From: Reticulitermes speratus
Taxonomy: Eukaryota > Arthropoda > Insecta > Blattodea > Rhinotermitidae
Assembly: GCA_021186555.1 (NCBI GenBank)
Contig: JAJKFL010000237.1
Location: forward strand, 5,290,558-5,354,557
Reading direction: 5' to 3'
Length of the DNA stretch: 64,000 nt
Under the pieces are notes generated by a model. That model ran no database searches, was not told the origin of the DNA, and saw nothing but the letters and a program-made list of their open reading frames with translations. Numbering within the stretch: position 1 is the first letter of the stretch; each line of letters starts with the position of its first letter. The position numbers and the translations under genes were made by a program. Positions 11,965-26,900 of this stretch are shown in pieces.

Positions 11965-14900
11965 CTGAATACAGTAAAACAAAACTGTCAGGATAAACGA
12001 AAAATCATGGATACAAAGAAAACATAATGGACCATGTTGTTTAAATCCAAAAACCCAAGACTTAATCTTGTAGCAGGGGCTAATTTATTACTGTTTCTTT
12101 TTTGTGTTGTAGTGTGTTCTGTGGGACATCTTGTAAATTTCTGTTGTGTATAGTCTAACTGCCAGCACTTAGTATCTTTGTTGTAACGTAAGCATTTTGG
12201 CGTCTTTCAAGTCATCATCAGTGTCTTTAATGTGTGGTTTTACAGTGTCATACTACTATGTAGGAATCAGCGTTTTATGAAAAAAGTGCAGGTAAATCCT
12301 TAAGTTAAGAGATGTAATAGTTTACATGAGTTATATAGAGCTTCATTAAAAGTATCACTGTATTCATATTCATTATGAAACTGTACAAACACACAGCACA
12401 GATAACTCATTAAGGGTTTTATCACATCAAACATGCTGTTGTTAATGGTCCTATAATGATGAAGCAAATGCAACGGCAGACTTACAGGTTGCAGCCACTG
12501 CTAAATATCAACTGTTCTGTTGCAATAAGACTGCTTGCTGTGTTCTGGGATGTGGCACCGTGGCGTCACACCCCAGAAGGCATGAGTCTTCATCAGCACT
12601 GCTGTGACCACCTACCACCTCACACAGTACATTACGTTCTACTTACCTTTCCACAGAGGAACAGTGCAGTAATAATGTATGATTCATGTTTAGGAAGTAT
12701 CAAAATGGCATCCTACCTACACTACCTTGATTCGAGTATTTACCGTTTTCTTCAGTGTCTCTGGACAAATACCAAGATGATACCCCACAATCGCTTCATT
12801 CCGTATTGTTTTGACTCACTGTTTGGGCCGGAATAGCAACTTCCTACGGGCTGGACGGTCTGGGGATCGAATCCCGGTGGGGGCGAGATTTTCTGCACCC
12901 GTCCAGACCGGCTCTGGGGCCCACCCAGCCTCCTATACAATGGGTACCGGGTCTCTTTCCTGGGGGTAAAACGGCCGGGGCGTGGAGTTGACCACCCACC
13001 CTCATCTACTGCCGGGATTAAAGAAAGAGTAGAGCTATACCTCTACTCCCCCTCTGGGCCTTCATGGCCCGTTCTAGGGAGAACATTACCTTTCTTTTGA
13101 CTCATTGTTTATATGCACTCAACAATATGACATTTCACAGTATGTATACTACAAGGTTGATACAACATAATAAAATAGAGAAATGACCTTCATAATCCTC
13201 AGGGAATTAAAACACAAGGGGTTGCATCCTGGATATAACTTACTTTTCCAGCAATATGATAGCTGTGTTAGGGTTGACCTGCTGGTACTTGCTATTTTCT
13301 TGACCATAGTCATGAAAATATGTTGGCCAGTCCCACGTCATGAACAGATCTAATAACTGACGCAGGTCAGCAAAATAATGCAACAGAGCTCCCTCTTCAA
13401 GTCCTGCTACAGGCTCTGATGCTGCAAATTCTGTGTATGAGAAAACAAGGAAAACAAATGTGAAACAAAGTTAAATGCAAACAAACCGTTATGTCTAAAT
13501 CTTTAAAGTAAAATGTAACAACTATCCACGTGAAATAAAAAAAAACTTTTGAGATTAAATTTCTCACAGTGCTGACTAAGAAAATGGCTTTCTCTTGGAA
13601 CGTGAGACTGTACAGCTGGGCAGAACGGTACCAGTATGATGCCACATCACAGAAAAAAGCGGTTTTCACCGTTAAAAAAACAGCAGTATACCATCCTGTT
13701 GCTTCACTGAGCCTGTGTGTGGGAGTACAGATATGGGGAAAGGGTAACACTGATGGAAGATATCAGACTCAAAGAGAGAGAACATGACAGCAAAGCTCTG
13801 TTATCTCTTGGGAAATAAAAACCGGTAGCCATATTTGCCTAGTCGTAACTACTGGTATCACTTGCAGTAGGATTTAAAAACTTTGCATTTTGCCCATAGT
13901 GTTTTTTTTTTTAATTCTGACAATAAGGAGTGATTATTACCCTACACAACATTAACCAGCTGGTATACGACGGAGAGTAATTGTTCGTCTGTGAGGTACA
14001 AACTGTATATACACGTAATTTAGATGAATTTCAATCTCCAAGGATTAAATTACTGTGTGATTCATTAATGTGGTATCATGCTATACTTGCATTACTGTCG
14101 GCAGACTCCTGAACGTATTGTCTGGGTGTCCACAGTTTTACCTTTACAATTCACTTACTGTAACAATTTACACACTCAACAGGGAGGATTAACTTGATCT
14201 GGTTTCTAGCACAGCCAAACCTCAGTGGCCACCACAAAGTATAGGGACTACTCCTGGTTCTGAAATTCTGTGCACTTGGAGATAACATATAGCTTCTCTT
14301 AGAATAATTTTTTATTTGTTTGCCACATAAAGCAGTAACATGGTGACAAGGTTGTTTTAGAGCAATTGACAGTTGCAAATGATGAACCATTTCCAACTAC
14401 AAACATGGAATATGGTATGCTAACAGGCTATTAACACCCCTACATATAATGATTATGAAGTGCCTTTTAAGTAGAGGGAATTTCAAAGAAAGCCATGCTA
14501 TTAAATCTTTAGGTTACGTATGCCACCTGCCAGTTACTGAAAATCTACACAAGTGGAAATATCAGAAAAGAAACTCCTCATTTGCATAGGGATTTGGAAA
14601 TTTAACTGGGACCAATATGGAGGTAGAAGCATTTAGCAAAAGAGGCTTCTGAATTTTCCAAAAATTTCTCGAGCTTTAACATAGTGGACAGAAAAAAGAG
14701 TCCCATCAAATTCATACTCTACAGTACAAGCAATAGTCTAACAATACATCTACTCATACATTTATCAGTGTACTAACAATATAATAATTAAAGCCTTTAT
14801 ACATCCAAGCTAAACAAATTAAGATAAAACAATGTAAGATGTGAAACTAGTAGACATTTCATGAACCAAAAGAGGAAATATTAAAAACATAATGTCTTCC

Positions 14901-17900
14901 CTACACATGCCATGAAGGCGAACAGGGGGAGTGGAGGTACAGCTCTGCTCATTCCTAACCTTGGCACCAGATGGAGGTAAGTGGTCAGCCTCATGCCCTA
15001 GCTGCATTACCTCTGGGAAAAGAGCCCCCACTAGTGACTGTACAGGGGGCTGGGTGGGCCCCAGAGCTGGTCTGGATGTTTGGCAGAAGAAAAAATCTCT
15101 TACCATACCAGGATCTGAACATCAGATCGTCCAGACCACAGTGCACTCACTATACTATGCTATCTTGGCTCCTCAAATGGAATATGTGAAAGACTAACTT
15201 AATGAACTGGAAACAGAGAGTAAAGAATAAGAATGGAGATCTGCTTGCAGACTTCCACAATACTGTGAGTAGCTTGAGATCACTTCTGTTAGTTGCTGAA
15301 TGTACATGTGGTTAATGATACAGTAGAAGCTCGGTTATCCAAACTTCACTTAACCAAAACTCAGGTTAACCGAAACGCGGTGGAGGGACATTGCAGCCAA
15401 AAAACGTAAAAACAAGTTCAAACTAAAATATCAGATTTTTTTCGTAGAAATTTGTAGTGTTGTATTGTATCTGTAAATATCGTACACTTTCTTGTGCCAT
15501 AAATTTTATTAACATAAGACGTGTTTCTGAATAAATGTTATTTTTATTGCACCTTATCACATCAAGCCGAATTTCCGAATTATCCGAAATTGGGTCCGCC
15601 CCCTTTATTTAGGATAATCGAGGTTCTACTGTATTAGGCAGAGTGGAATGCATACAGACGAACCTGAATTTAGTGCATTGCAAGTTGAGATAACAAAGAA
15701 ACAAACACACACACACACAAACAAACAAACAAATAACTCCATGGTGCAGAATCCTTGAGAACGTAACAGTTCCTCAGCTAGTCAAGAAATTCCCCACATT
15801 TTATGGAACCTGAAAGTTCATTACCGTGTTCACAAGAGCCTGCCCACTTGTCCCTATCTTGAGCCAGATTAATCCAGTCCACACGATCCCAACCGACTTA
15901 TTTCATATCAAGTTTAAGATCATCCTCTCATCTATGCCTAGTTTTTTCAAGTGGTCTCTTTCCCTCAGGTTTCCCCACCAGAACCCTGTATATACCTCTC
16001 CTCTCCAACAAATGTGCCACATGTCCTGCCCACGTCATTCTTCTTGATTTGAGCACTTGAATAACGTTTGGTGAGATACACATAACAAATCTCCTCCAGC
16101 CCTCTGTTACCTCGTCCCTCTTAGGCCCAAATATCCTCCTCAGCACCCTATTCTCAGACACCCTCAGCCTATGTTCCTACCTCAATATGAGAGACCAAGT
16201 TTCACGTCTGACTAAAAAAACAGACAAAATTATACTTCTGTATATTTTAATTTTTATATTTTGTGATAGCCAGCTGGAAGACAAGAGATTCCGTACTGAA
16301 TGATTGCAAGCATTTCCTGGCTTCAATCTGCTCTTAATTTCTTCATGAATGGAATTTTGATTTGTTAGGGTTGTTCCCAAATATGTGAGCTTTGCCACAC
16401 TTTCAAAGGATTTCTTTCCTATCTTTATATCATAATTTTGTCCCACATACAGTTCATGAGACATGAACATATACTTAGTTTTCTCAGTATTTACTTCTAA
16501 TACATAAACCTATAATTTTACACACTTTTGTTTGCACATGAAACCTGGTGTCCCACATTAAGGGAAGAACTGATGCTGTGCTGTTTGAGAACATGGTGCT
16601 GAAGAAAATATTGGGAACTAAGAGGGAGGAAGTAACAGGAAACTTGAGGAAACTGCATAATGAGAAAATTCAAAATTTGTGCTCTTCAACTATTATTACG
16701 ATGATCACAAGGATGAATTGGGCAGGACATGTAGCATGCATGGGAGACATGAAAGCTGTACATACTACTATGGATGAAAAACCTGAAGGGAAATGACCAC
16801 CTGTAGGATCTAGAGGCAGATGAGAAGATAGCATTTAAATGGAGCTTAAACTTTATCTAATTGGGGTGGGCACTTGTATTTTAGCACATGGTTTATGAAA
16901 AACATAAATTATGAAATAAATAGAATTTTGTGGAAATAAAACAGAGATTACGCAGGATGTCTTACAAATGCAGCAAATTTCCTTGTTGCCTAAATATATA
17001 AAATGAATTTCTAGGGCTGTTTAATATGTGAATTTGCATATGTGAATGCAGGATTTTAGAAGGTTAAAGGAATAGGGTGGGAGAGCGTGGACTGAATTCC
17101 ATTGGCACAGGATAGGGACCAGTGAAGGCTTCTGTAAAGATGGAAATGAAAATCTATGGAGTGACTGCTCAAGGCAAACTCTGTTCTATGAAGTCAGTTG
17201 ATTAACACCTTCAAGTGGTACTAAAAACGAACAGATATAATTGCCACCACAATGGATACTTGCAATTCAAAATTATGTATCAGGACACATGAAGCAACGT
17301 AGGGCTGACACACGTACCCATTGTACAGGGCGTGGGGTATGTAACACAGACATGAAGGGTGTGCTGGCAGACCTCAAGGCCTGTGTAACCTCTCACATGT
17401 CACATCTTTACACCAAAAAGGAAGACAGAAAAAGAAAACAGTAAAATACAACAAAGTACAGTAGTTCAGAAAATGAGAAATCACTTGTACAATATTTTTT
17501 TCATCTGTGATGTAATGAACACAACGGTAATTAAAATTTGTCGAGTATCACAAATTAAGTGGAAGATCACTGGTTGGGAAAACTGCTCCAGTGATCATTC
17601 GTGACACAGCTAATGACAACGCACCATAATGTTACGTACGTTCGCACTGAATGGTATCCAGATTGACTTGCTGCAGGGCTCCCATTGATATCTGTTTCAC
17701 ATCTTCACTGAGCATAAAGCCCAAAACTGACTTTGCAATGTGGTCACATGCTGATTTGCAAGCTTCCTGGGCTACTTCTGGCTGCAAGAACATGTGCACA
17801 GTTAAATATCATACATGCTGGAGAACTATGTGAGTGGATATGAAACATTCTTTTACAAGACAAACTTGATATACAAAACAGCAAGACGAGGACACATGTA

Positions 17901-20900
17901 ATGTGACAATTATGTGCAACATGGAACTTACACATGATGTTTAAGCCAACTGTACCCATTATCTGAGACTGTGCCATGGTTCAAGCATTTTCTAACTGCA
18001 GAGGCTTGGGTTCAATCCCAGGGCAGTTCATGTGTGATTCAGTGGTGGTAAAAGTGGCAGTGGGACAGGTTTCTCTACAAGTATTTTGGTTTCGCCCCAT
18101 CAGTACCATTCCACCAATGCTCCATACTCACATTCCATTCAGCAACCTATATAATTTTAACAACTGCCAGCTTTGTTAAATAAATTAGTCATTACTTTGA
18201 TTTAAACTTTGGAATCACTACTAGCGACAGGGTCTGAACAGAAAGTAGAAATATACATCAAAATAGTCTAATTACAATATAGTATAGTACATTTGTGCAC
18301 CGCATTCAACAGTTTGTAAATAACAAGGGAATTCAACATATTTAACCATCTATCCAAAACAGGTAATTATAACGAACAAGGATAAACAGCTACAAGCACG
18401 AACAAGACCAACAAGACGGCATTCCACAGACTTTATACTGCATATTCTTCCACCACACCGAAATACAGAAGCATATTAGCCACATTATAATCATTTTAAT
18501 TATTATCATAACAAATATGACACAGCAACATGTATTGGTTTGAATGTAAAATTGAGATATCAATTATCAACATCTTTTAATACAATTTTATACAGTACAT
18601 TTTATGAATTTTATATAATTGGCCTGAAGATGGGGGCACGCGGTGGCGCAGTTGGTTGAGGCACTGCGCTACAGGCCGGAAGGTCACGGGTTTGATTCCC
18701 GATGGTGTCATTGGAATTTTTCATTGACATAATCCTTTTGATCGCACTGTGGCCCTGGGGTCGACTCAGCCTCTAACAGAAATGAGTACCAGGAGTATTT
18801 CCTGGAGGTAAAGGTGGCTGGTGCGTAGGGCTGACAACCTTGCCACCTTCATGTGCCGATTGTCTAGAAATCTGTGAGCCTCAACCTCCTGGAACCCTAA
18901 GGGCCTAACCAGGCCTGTAATGGGATCGCTTTACCTTTTTCACCTGGCCTGAAGATGACCATGGTGGGTCAAAACATGCAGCCAGAATACACTAGTTGTG
19001 CTTGATGATAATTATTTCCATCATTATGATTATAGAACTGTAACACAGATCCAGTCATGAGGTAAGTCTGAGCACTTCTGCATCGTGTGTGTGTGTAAAA
19101 TGCAGGATATGTGTAATGAATCCCCTCCCATATTCATCCAATTCTCACAAACAGGATCCTAACAAGTCAATTACATGAGTATAACAATTACACCGTCACA
19201 CTAGGCAATGCCACTAGTAATTCCAGATGACAGTGCACTAATTACAACTGTACACAGAGAGTTTAGAGACAGCTGTAGAGACCAATTGTAATCTGATGGC
19301 ACCGTAGTGATGTCAGTCTCTCTAATGTAGACTTGTCCACAAGAGGTACTCGAGGGGCGTTGGATCAGTCAGTTACAAGCAATTACAGACAGCAAATCAT
19401 TTTCTGCCAACTACTATTACTTGAATAAAAATACTTCCCTTCACACAATACTCATACTCTATGATGACACTGAATATGATAGGAAACCATGGAGTTATTC
19501 ACACCAGCAAGTTGGACTTAAATTTAAGGAAGAACCTAGTAAAGAGCTACATCTGGAGCATAGCTTTGTATGGTGCTGAAACGTGGACACTTTGGAAAGT
19601 ACAGATAGCACTAGGTCACACTCTGTGAAGAACTCGCTTTGGAAGAGGCTATGGACCTGTCATAAGACAGACAACAGAATAAATGAGTACTGCTACTGGA
19701 GAATGTAGTCTGCGAATGTTATGGGGCACTTCTGGTTGAGAAATTTATTGTGGGACCAGTACTGCTACAAGACAACAAAATGTGTATGTTATGGTAAAAT
19801 TCTGGAAAAGAATTTTATTCCCTTTTTGGAAAGAATGGGTTGTGATTTCAACAAAATGTTTTCTCAGTGGGATGGAGTACAGTTACATACTGCTGATACT
19901 GTTCTGGAAATTTTAAACACTCCTGTCCATGAATATTCTGAACTGCTAGTGTGGCTCGTTTTTGTGTACTGCTGTTTCTGCCACCACTCTCTCCTGGCAT
20001 TAATCCTTGTGCTTATTTTTTGTTGGGGCTTCCTTAAGAATTATGTCTATAGCAATCATAGTTAAAGTAATGCAAATCCAAACAATAAAACATGCATGCA
20101 ACAAAACAGTGGTCCTGACATTTTGAGACAAATGGTGCAAATGTCCTTGTGCACATACACCATGTTGTTCAGGTGACGGTGTACATACTGAACACGTTCT
20201 GAAATAACAATTAGGTCGGTGGTGGAACATCTACACCACAACTCCTAATCTTCATTTAACTGACCAGTTTTACTGTTATAATATAATCGTTTAAATCAGG
20301 GGTGCAAACATTTTCCAAAATTCAGAAGCCACCTCAAAATTCTAGGCACCAGAAGGGTGACAAGAAGAAGTTCCATTGTGAGGACTCATAAATATCTGAC
20401 TCTACAGGGCTATGAACATGGTATTTGACTTACTGAAGCAATCTTCTTTTTTTGAACTTTGTCCATTGTCTAATTTTTAATAAAGTACTACATTTCAGAA
20501 GCTGGCTCTGCTTCCATGTTCAGGTAAAGGAAAGCACCTAATCTGGTGCATACCTTAGATAGAGCTATTCTCAGTCACTGGGCAAATGAGTCCACTAGTT
20601 AATTTTTAGTAGCCATTTTTACCTTACTACCCAGGAACAAAATCTGGTCTCAGGCACATATCTTAACAAGTTTACTGAACTAAAAGGCCCAGTGACTGAG
20701 CATAGCTCTTCTAAGGGTTACACCAGATTACCTACTTTCGTTCACCTGAAGATGGAGGCAGATCCGGCTTCCACAACATAGTACTTCATTAAAAATTAGA
20801 CAATGGACAAGGTCCAAAGAAAGAAGATTACTTCAGGAAGACACAAATATTTGATACCACTGTATAAAATTCAGTCACCTGGCCAACCTGGTGCCCGGAA

Positions 20901-23900
20901 TTCATACAATCCTGGTTTAAATAAAGGTTACATAGAACAATGCACAGTCCTTTTGTGAAGACCCTATGTAAAATGTAAATGGAGACTGGCACTGACAGGA
21001 TTAGACAGTCAGTGAACTCCATCATCTGAACACTGACCACAGCAAAGCAACAAAGACATGGCTATTTCTATGATAATAAAAGCTGATACACTCACAGGCA
21101 AATTTGTGAAAGAGAGGAATATGCTCTGTAGAAAGGCAATGAGATCTGTAATGAAGCTGGAGGCATGCCCTTTTGGTTCTACCAGCAGCCAGTCATAGTT
21201 TTCCAGTTCCAGGAACTCATCTAATTTATACTTCAGCTTCTCACAGATCTGATGCTCTGCATCATCACGAGCAACACGAAACATTGACTGACCCTGACTA
21301 CGTGAACCCATGTGACTTTCTTTTGGAGCACTGAAAGAGATTCAAAATGCAAGTAAAATGTTATTATATGTAACACTTCTGTACAGGAGCAGCATTTTGT
21401 AAGCTCAAGTTTAATACATGGAGTGGTACTGTAACAGGAGAAGTGGGAAGGCAGACAATCTTCAGAACTTTTATACGTGCAAGAAACATAATACTACTGG
21501 AAGATAGTAAAATGGGAAAATGAAATTAATAAATAGCTCTTTAGAAAAATAAAATTGGAAAAAAAAAACACTTGGGATAAAATGGCAGTTATGTAAATTG
21601 TCTGAGAAAGTACAGACATGAAAGATATTAACTGTAATAACAACTGTTTGAAGAAAGTTGAAGTTTCTCTTATTCAGGTACCAATTTCATCAACTAGAAA
21701 GATTAGACAATAAATTACAGTACACAGAGGATGGAAATATTATTAGACTATCAGAGATGTTATATGGACTATATAAAACCATATTAATCATCTACTTTGA
21801 CATATGGAGAAGAAACCAGTACACAAGACAGATTACAAGAAGCAGAGATGAAGTTCTATGGAGGACCAAATGGTAAGAAGAATGAAATTCAAAATCAGAC
21901 ACTAGGCAACAAAAAGCTAGAACCACTAAAAGAAAAGTTTGACAAATTAAAGACACATCACTATGGACACTGTTAAATATGCATGGCTTTTAAGATATTT
22001 TGGCAAACATAAAAAATGAATACTGCAAATAAATGATTCAATAACTGACCACTGGGGAGACCAAGTATTAAGTGGAGATAACAGGTGGGGAGGTTATAAC
22101 AAATTAGTAGGAAGGGAATGGACAGTAACAAGGGAAGAGCTTATACACAACAAAATAATGCTAATGCTTTGTCTGTGCAGAATAGTTTATAGACACTTGT
22201 AATTTACTTTAATCATTAACCTTTGAACGACCTGCAAATTAATTTTATATATTTAGTCAACAGGAGAATTTACTGCATTTTTAAGACATGCTGCATAACC
22301 TGTGTTATTTTCCACACAAAACTGGTTATTTCATAATTTTATCTTTTTTGTGTTCAAACATACTCATGTTTTTCATAAGCCACGTGCTAAAATTTAAATA
22401 CCAACCCGGTTATTTAAAGGTTAATTTGTGCTTTCCTTTTTGTGCCCTGTAAAGATGTAATCACCTAAGTGGTAAGGAAGAGTAAACAACAGTTTCAGGG
22501 ATGTCACTGCACCTTTGAGGAATGGGGATGCAGAGCCAAGTGATAAACTTCAGGTAATGATAGGAGAGACATGTCTGACAATTTAAATTACTTCATACGC
22601 ACTTGTCAATACTGTAATTCTCAATTACAACTGTTCACATTGACTGATCATTATCTCTCTCTTAATATAAAAATAATACAAATATTTTTACAGACAAATC
22701 CTGATACAGCGCCACTATTTGTTCACTGCATTTGTGGTGATGGAACACTGTACAACAGGGTATTTGTGTTCATACTTTGGTGGGCACTAAGTGGGGGTGG
22801 CACTATACTGTAAATAATTTATAACTTTCTTGAAATACACAATGTGACACACATAGGGTACTAATTCATGAATCAGAAAAGACAGGGGTTCACTGGTGAA
22901 CTACATACCCTGTGATGTTGGACACAAACTCCTCCAAATAGACTGTTGCCTCTTCAAGGTAACCAGTATCAATTATAATCTGTATTACTTGAAGAAGAGC
23001 GATGCTTGGTTTGCGAAACAAAGAGGACAGACAACCACTGAATGACCTTGTCAGAAGCAAGTTGGTTGATTTTCTGATCATATCATCCACCTCGGCTTGA
23101 CTGTAAAATACAGAAGTGACTGACAATACATTTTAAGATTTACATTTTATGGGCTTCAACAGCAAACTACAATAGCATTTAAAGGTAAAGTTTTCCCTGT
23201 CCATGCCATGAAGGCATATATGTGGAGCAGAGATGTAGCTTCACTCATGCTTAACCTCAGCACTAACTGGAGATGACTCGTTAACTTCACGCCCTGGCCA
23301 CTTTACACCCTGGGAAAGAACCCCAGTGCACATTAAATAGGAGGCTGGATGGGCCCCAGAGCCGGTTTGAATGTTTTGAAGAAGAGAAAAATCTCTTGCT
23401 CTTGGCATTCGAACTCCGGACCATCCAGCCCATAGCCTATTCACACTATGACCACTCACGATGTCTCCAAAGACAAACATAAAACATAACACTTCTGCCC
23501 AATTTGCTGAACAATACATGACCATCCACGACACATATCAATAACAGCATGTGCCATGGATCTACTTTTATGAAATACCATTTAACGTAAAATACTTCAC
23601 GCAGCTGGATTTCTACAATAAAAATCACAAAGAATGGAAAAGAATTCGGCAGTGTATTTTAACTGATATCCACAGTGCCACTGTATCACAGAATTTTCAT
23701 TGTGACAGTGATGCCGTGCTTTGATTGGGAGCTAACACGATATTCATGGCGTACAGTATCATTAGATGGTGTGTGGTTAAGTACTTCTTACCCTTACATA
23801 AGAACAGATTCTTTAAATATTACCTTAGATTGAGATCCTCTGAAAACTTCAGGCAGGCATAAATAAACTCTTTAACCTCTTGGTATACCTTGGGAACCAA

Positions 23901-26900
23901 AAGTGAAAATGGAAACTTCTTAGGAAAAGGCATCTGTTCCAGTGCTTGGTCATGAAATGGAAATGACTCCACAACATTGTCATACTCTGCTTGGGATGAA
24001 ACCTATAAAAAATCACAATTCAGCATTCAGAATAGAATGAATAAAAATATTAGAACATGACATAAAAAATTACCGGGAAAAAGAAGAAGTTAAAAAATGT
24101 GGGCATAGCATACTAGTTCTGGTGCATTTGCTCCCTTTCATTTAATTATGTTGAAAAACACAAGATATAATGAAAAAGTGTAGTGGTCATAGAAAGCATT
24201 ACATTTTTCTGTACAACCTTTGTCAAAAATGTTCTTCACACTTACAGGAAGAGGTATGGGGCAGACAGTGCTGCTATGACCATCTTGAATAAAACTTCTG
24301 TACAAATCAGTAAACATATAGCTCACCCAACACTAAGAAAACACCATGACAGGAAGAAGGAAAGAAAGTTTAAAATGAATACCAAAGAACAAAGCTAGGG
24401 TTCAATCAAGCATTAAAAAGCAGAATATTACATGAGTTCTCCCACTGCTGCAGTCATTTACACTTACAGGTGCACAAATGAATGGTGTGGACCATACTAT
24501 AACAAAAATGCTACAGCACTCCAAGATATATGTTACCAGGAATAAAATTACACAGTAATGGAGTTTCAGCCTCCTATGGTAAGATCATAAATGGCGTAAT
24601 TAATCTGCAATTTTGTCAATTCACAGTTTTGGTTTTAATATTACTTTCATGTCAGTGCATACAATAGATCCACTGCATGTATTTTAGAAGAAAGTTAATA
24701 CTGATTACAAGAATATATGAAAATATAGTTACAACATACACCGCCATACAAGCCAGTGTACTTTGCGAACAGTGTTGATGGTCTGATGATGATGTCAGAC
24801 AGTAAAACATGTAGCTCTGTGCTGGTGTAACAACTAACTGTTCAGGCCCACCCAACCTCCTACTCAATGGGGGCCAGGGGTTCTTTCTTTGGGGTAAAAC
24901 ATCTGGGGCATGACGCTGACCATTCAGCCCCATCTAGTGCTCAAATTAAGAATGAATAGAGCTAAACCTCTACCCCCATTATATGCCTTCATGGCATGGC
25001 CAGGGACACTTCACCTTTAACAGATCCACTTGACTTGAAATACATACAATAGGAAAATCAGCTCTGTGAGTTCTGCTTGGAACTCCTCGTTGTTGAAGAA
25101 TATGGAAATGGCTAGAAACTGTGCACATTCATTTATGGTCAACGACATTTGTAGATGCCTTTCAGTTTTCAATATTCTGTTGGCATCAGTCATCATTTAC
25201 ATTTAAGTCTGTGTTACCACTGTATACAGCAATTTAGATAATGATTTCATGATATGTTACTAACTGGTAAAAATTCACCACCAAATATTAGTGTTCTACA
25301 TCTAAAATAATGAATTTTTTTTTCTCACTAAATAAATTAACCTAACATACTGGAACACTGAATAATATTTGCACTTCAGTATGATTATGTGACAAACTAA
25401 TCTCAGAAATTTAGAGCTGTACCAACAACAGTTTCGAGGTAAGCTGTTTGAACTATGAACAGAACTAATTCTGCAAGAACTCAGGAAAATCTCTAGGCAC
25501 ATAAAAGTAACTGGTTTCAATACTTCCATAAAATGGAAGGCTAATGGTTTCCAAAATACCTTCCAACCATTTCGAGCTCCACCTAGAGACCACACAAACC
25601 ACTGTGCCCTTCAGCATAAAGCAGGTCATTTTTGAGACTCTGAAGCACATATTTCATGTAACATAGATTTAAAAACATCGGTTCCAACTCACAGTATCCA
25701 CCACAGACAGCAAGCAGTATAGGGAAACAACTTCAGTTTCTTTGCGAGAACAGTATGGAACACAAATACATGGTGTGGGGAGAATGTACAGTTATTTAAT
25801 GCTAAAGTTGGTAGCACACACGGTAACCATAATGCTTTATAGGGTTACACTTGCGATAATGACAGATTTAAATACTTGAACGATTTTTTTCATAAGCAGC
25901 TCACCTGTATAGGTAGGAAGCTTTCCTCATCGAGCATTTCCCTGAATACTTGAACCCAATGCTGCATCAGAACCTCATTGTAATGTTCTCGAATTTCATG
26001 TAACAAGTCAAACAGCTGATTCACTGAGTAGCCATAGTTCTGCATCAGAAAATACAAACACACATAAATTACAGTATAAACCATTCAGAGAACAGGGTCC
26101 ATTTCTGGGTACCTGGTCATTGGAGTAACTAAATTTTGTATGGTGGCACATAACATTTTCAGTACAGTATATGTATTGCAGTTTTCTCCCTTAATTACAA
26201 AAATATAAATCAGTTCACATGGCACTACCTTTTTCACTGGCCTACTGAGAAACTTCTTATGCAAGAAACACTGTATATACTTCAGTATACACCTCACATA
26301 TTCCAGCAATACTGTGCCATCATACCACCAATACACAAATTAAAAATAGAAGCATATCCATGTGTACGTATGTGTTTGTGGCAACATTTACAAATATTTT
26401 TTACATAACATTCTCTGTGATGGATCTGTCTAATAGTGCAGTGCTTACTATGAACCTTGCTGTTCAATACAATAAAATGATATAAGATAAAGGTACATTA
26501 TAAAATACTAATAACATATACTTTAAAAGTTATTTTCTACCAGCTTTCTACAGTGTTTCTATATCTGATTAACTACTGATTATAAATACAGTAAAATTCC
26601 TTTAATCTGGCTACTGACAACCAGAAATCCCGATATGTTTGGCAATTGAGGAAAACAGTCTCAAACCAAATATGTATGATGTGTGACCGTATGTTTTGAC
26701 ATCAATAACTGATTCTGTGACTTTATCTTGCATTATCTGGGCTTTATTGAGCCCATCAAGCTACTATAGTAACTGCAAAAGATGCCAAGAGGACCCATGT
26801 AATATTAATGATTCCTCAGAAACTTGAAATACTTAGGGAGGCTTGAGAATGACAAAAGCTGAAGTGTGATTGATTATAGCTTCATACAACACTGGATTGC

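Noticed and set aside
18635..18710. tRNA gene
   Set aside because: A and B boxes are present but the cloverleaf stems do not pair well and the sequence runs into a SINE body; the same holds for 8660, 12840, 39500 and 56500.
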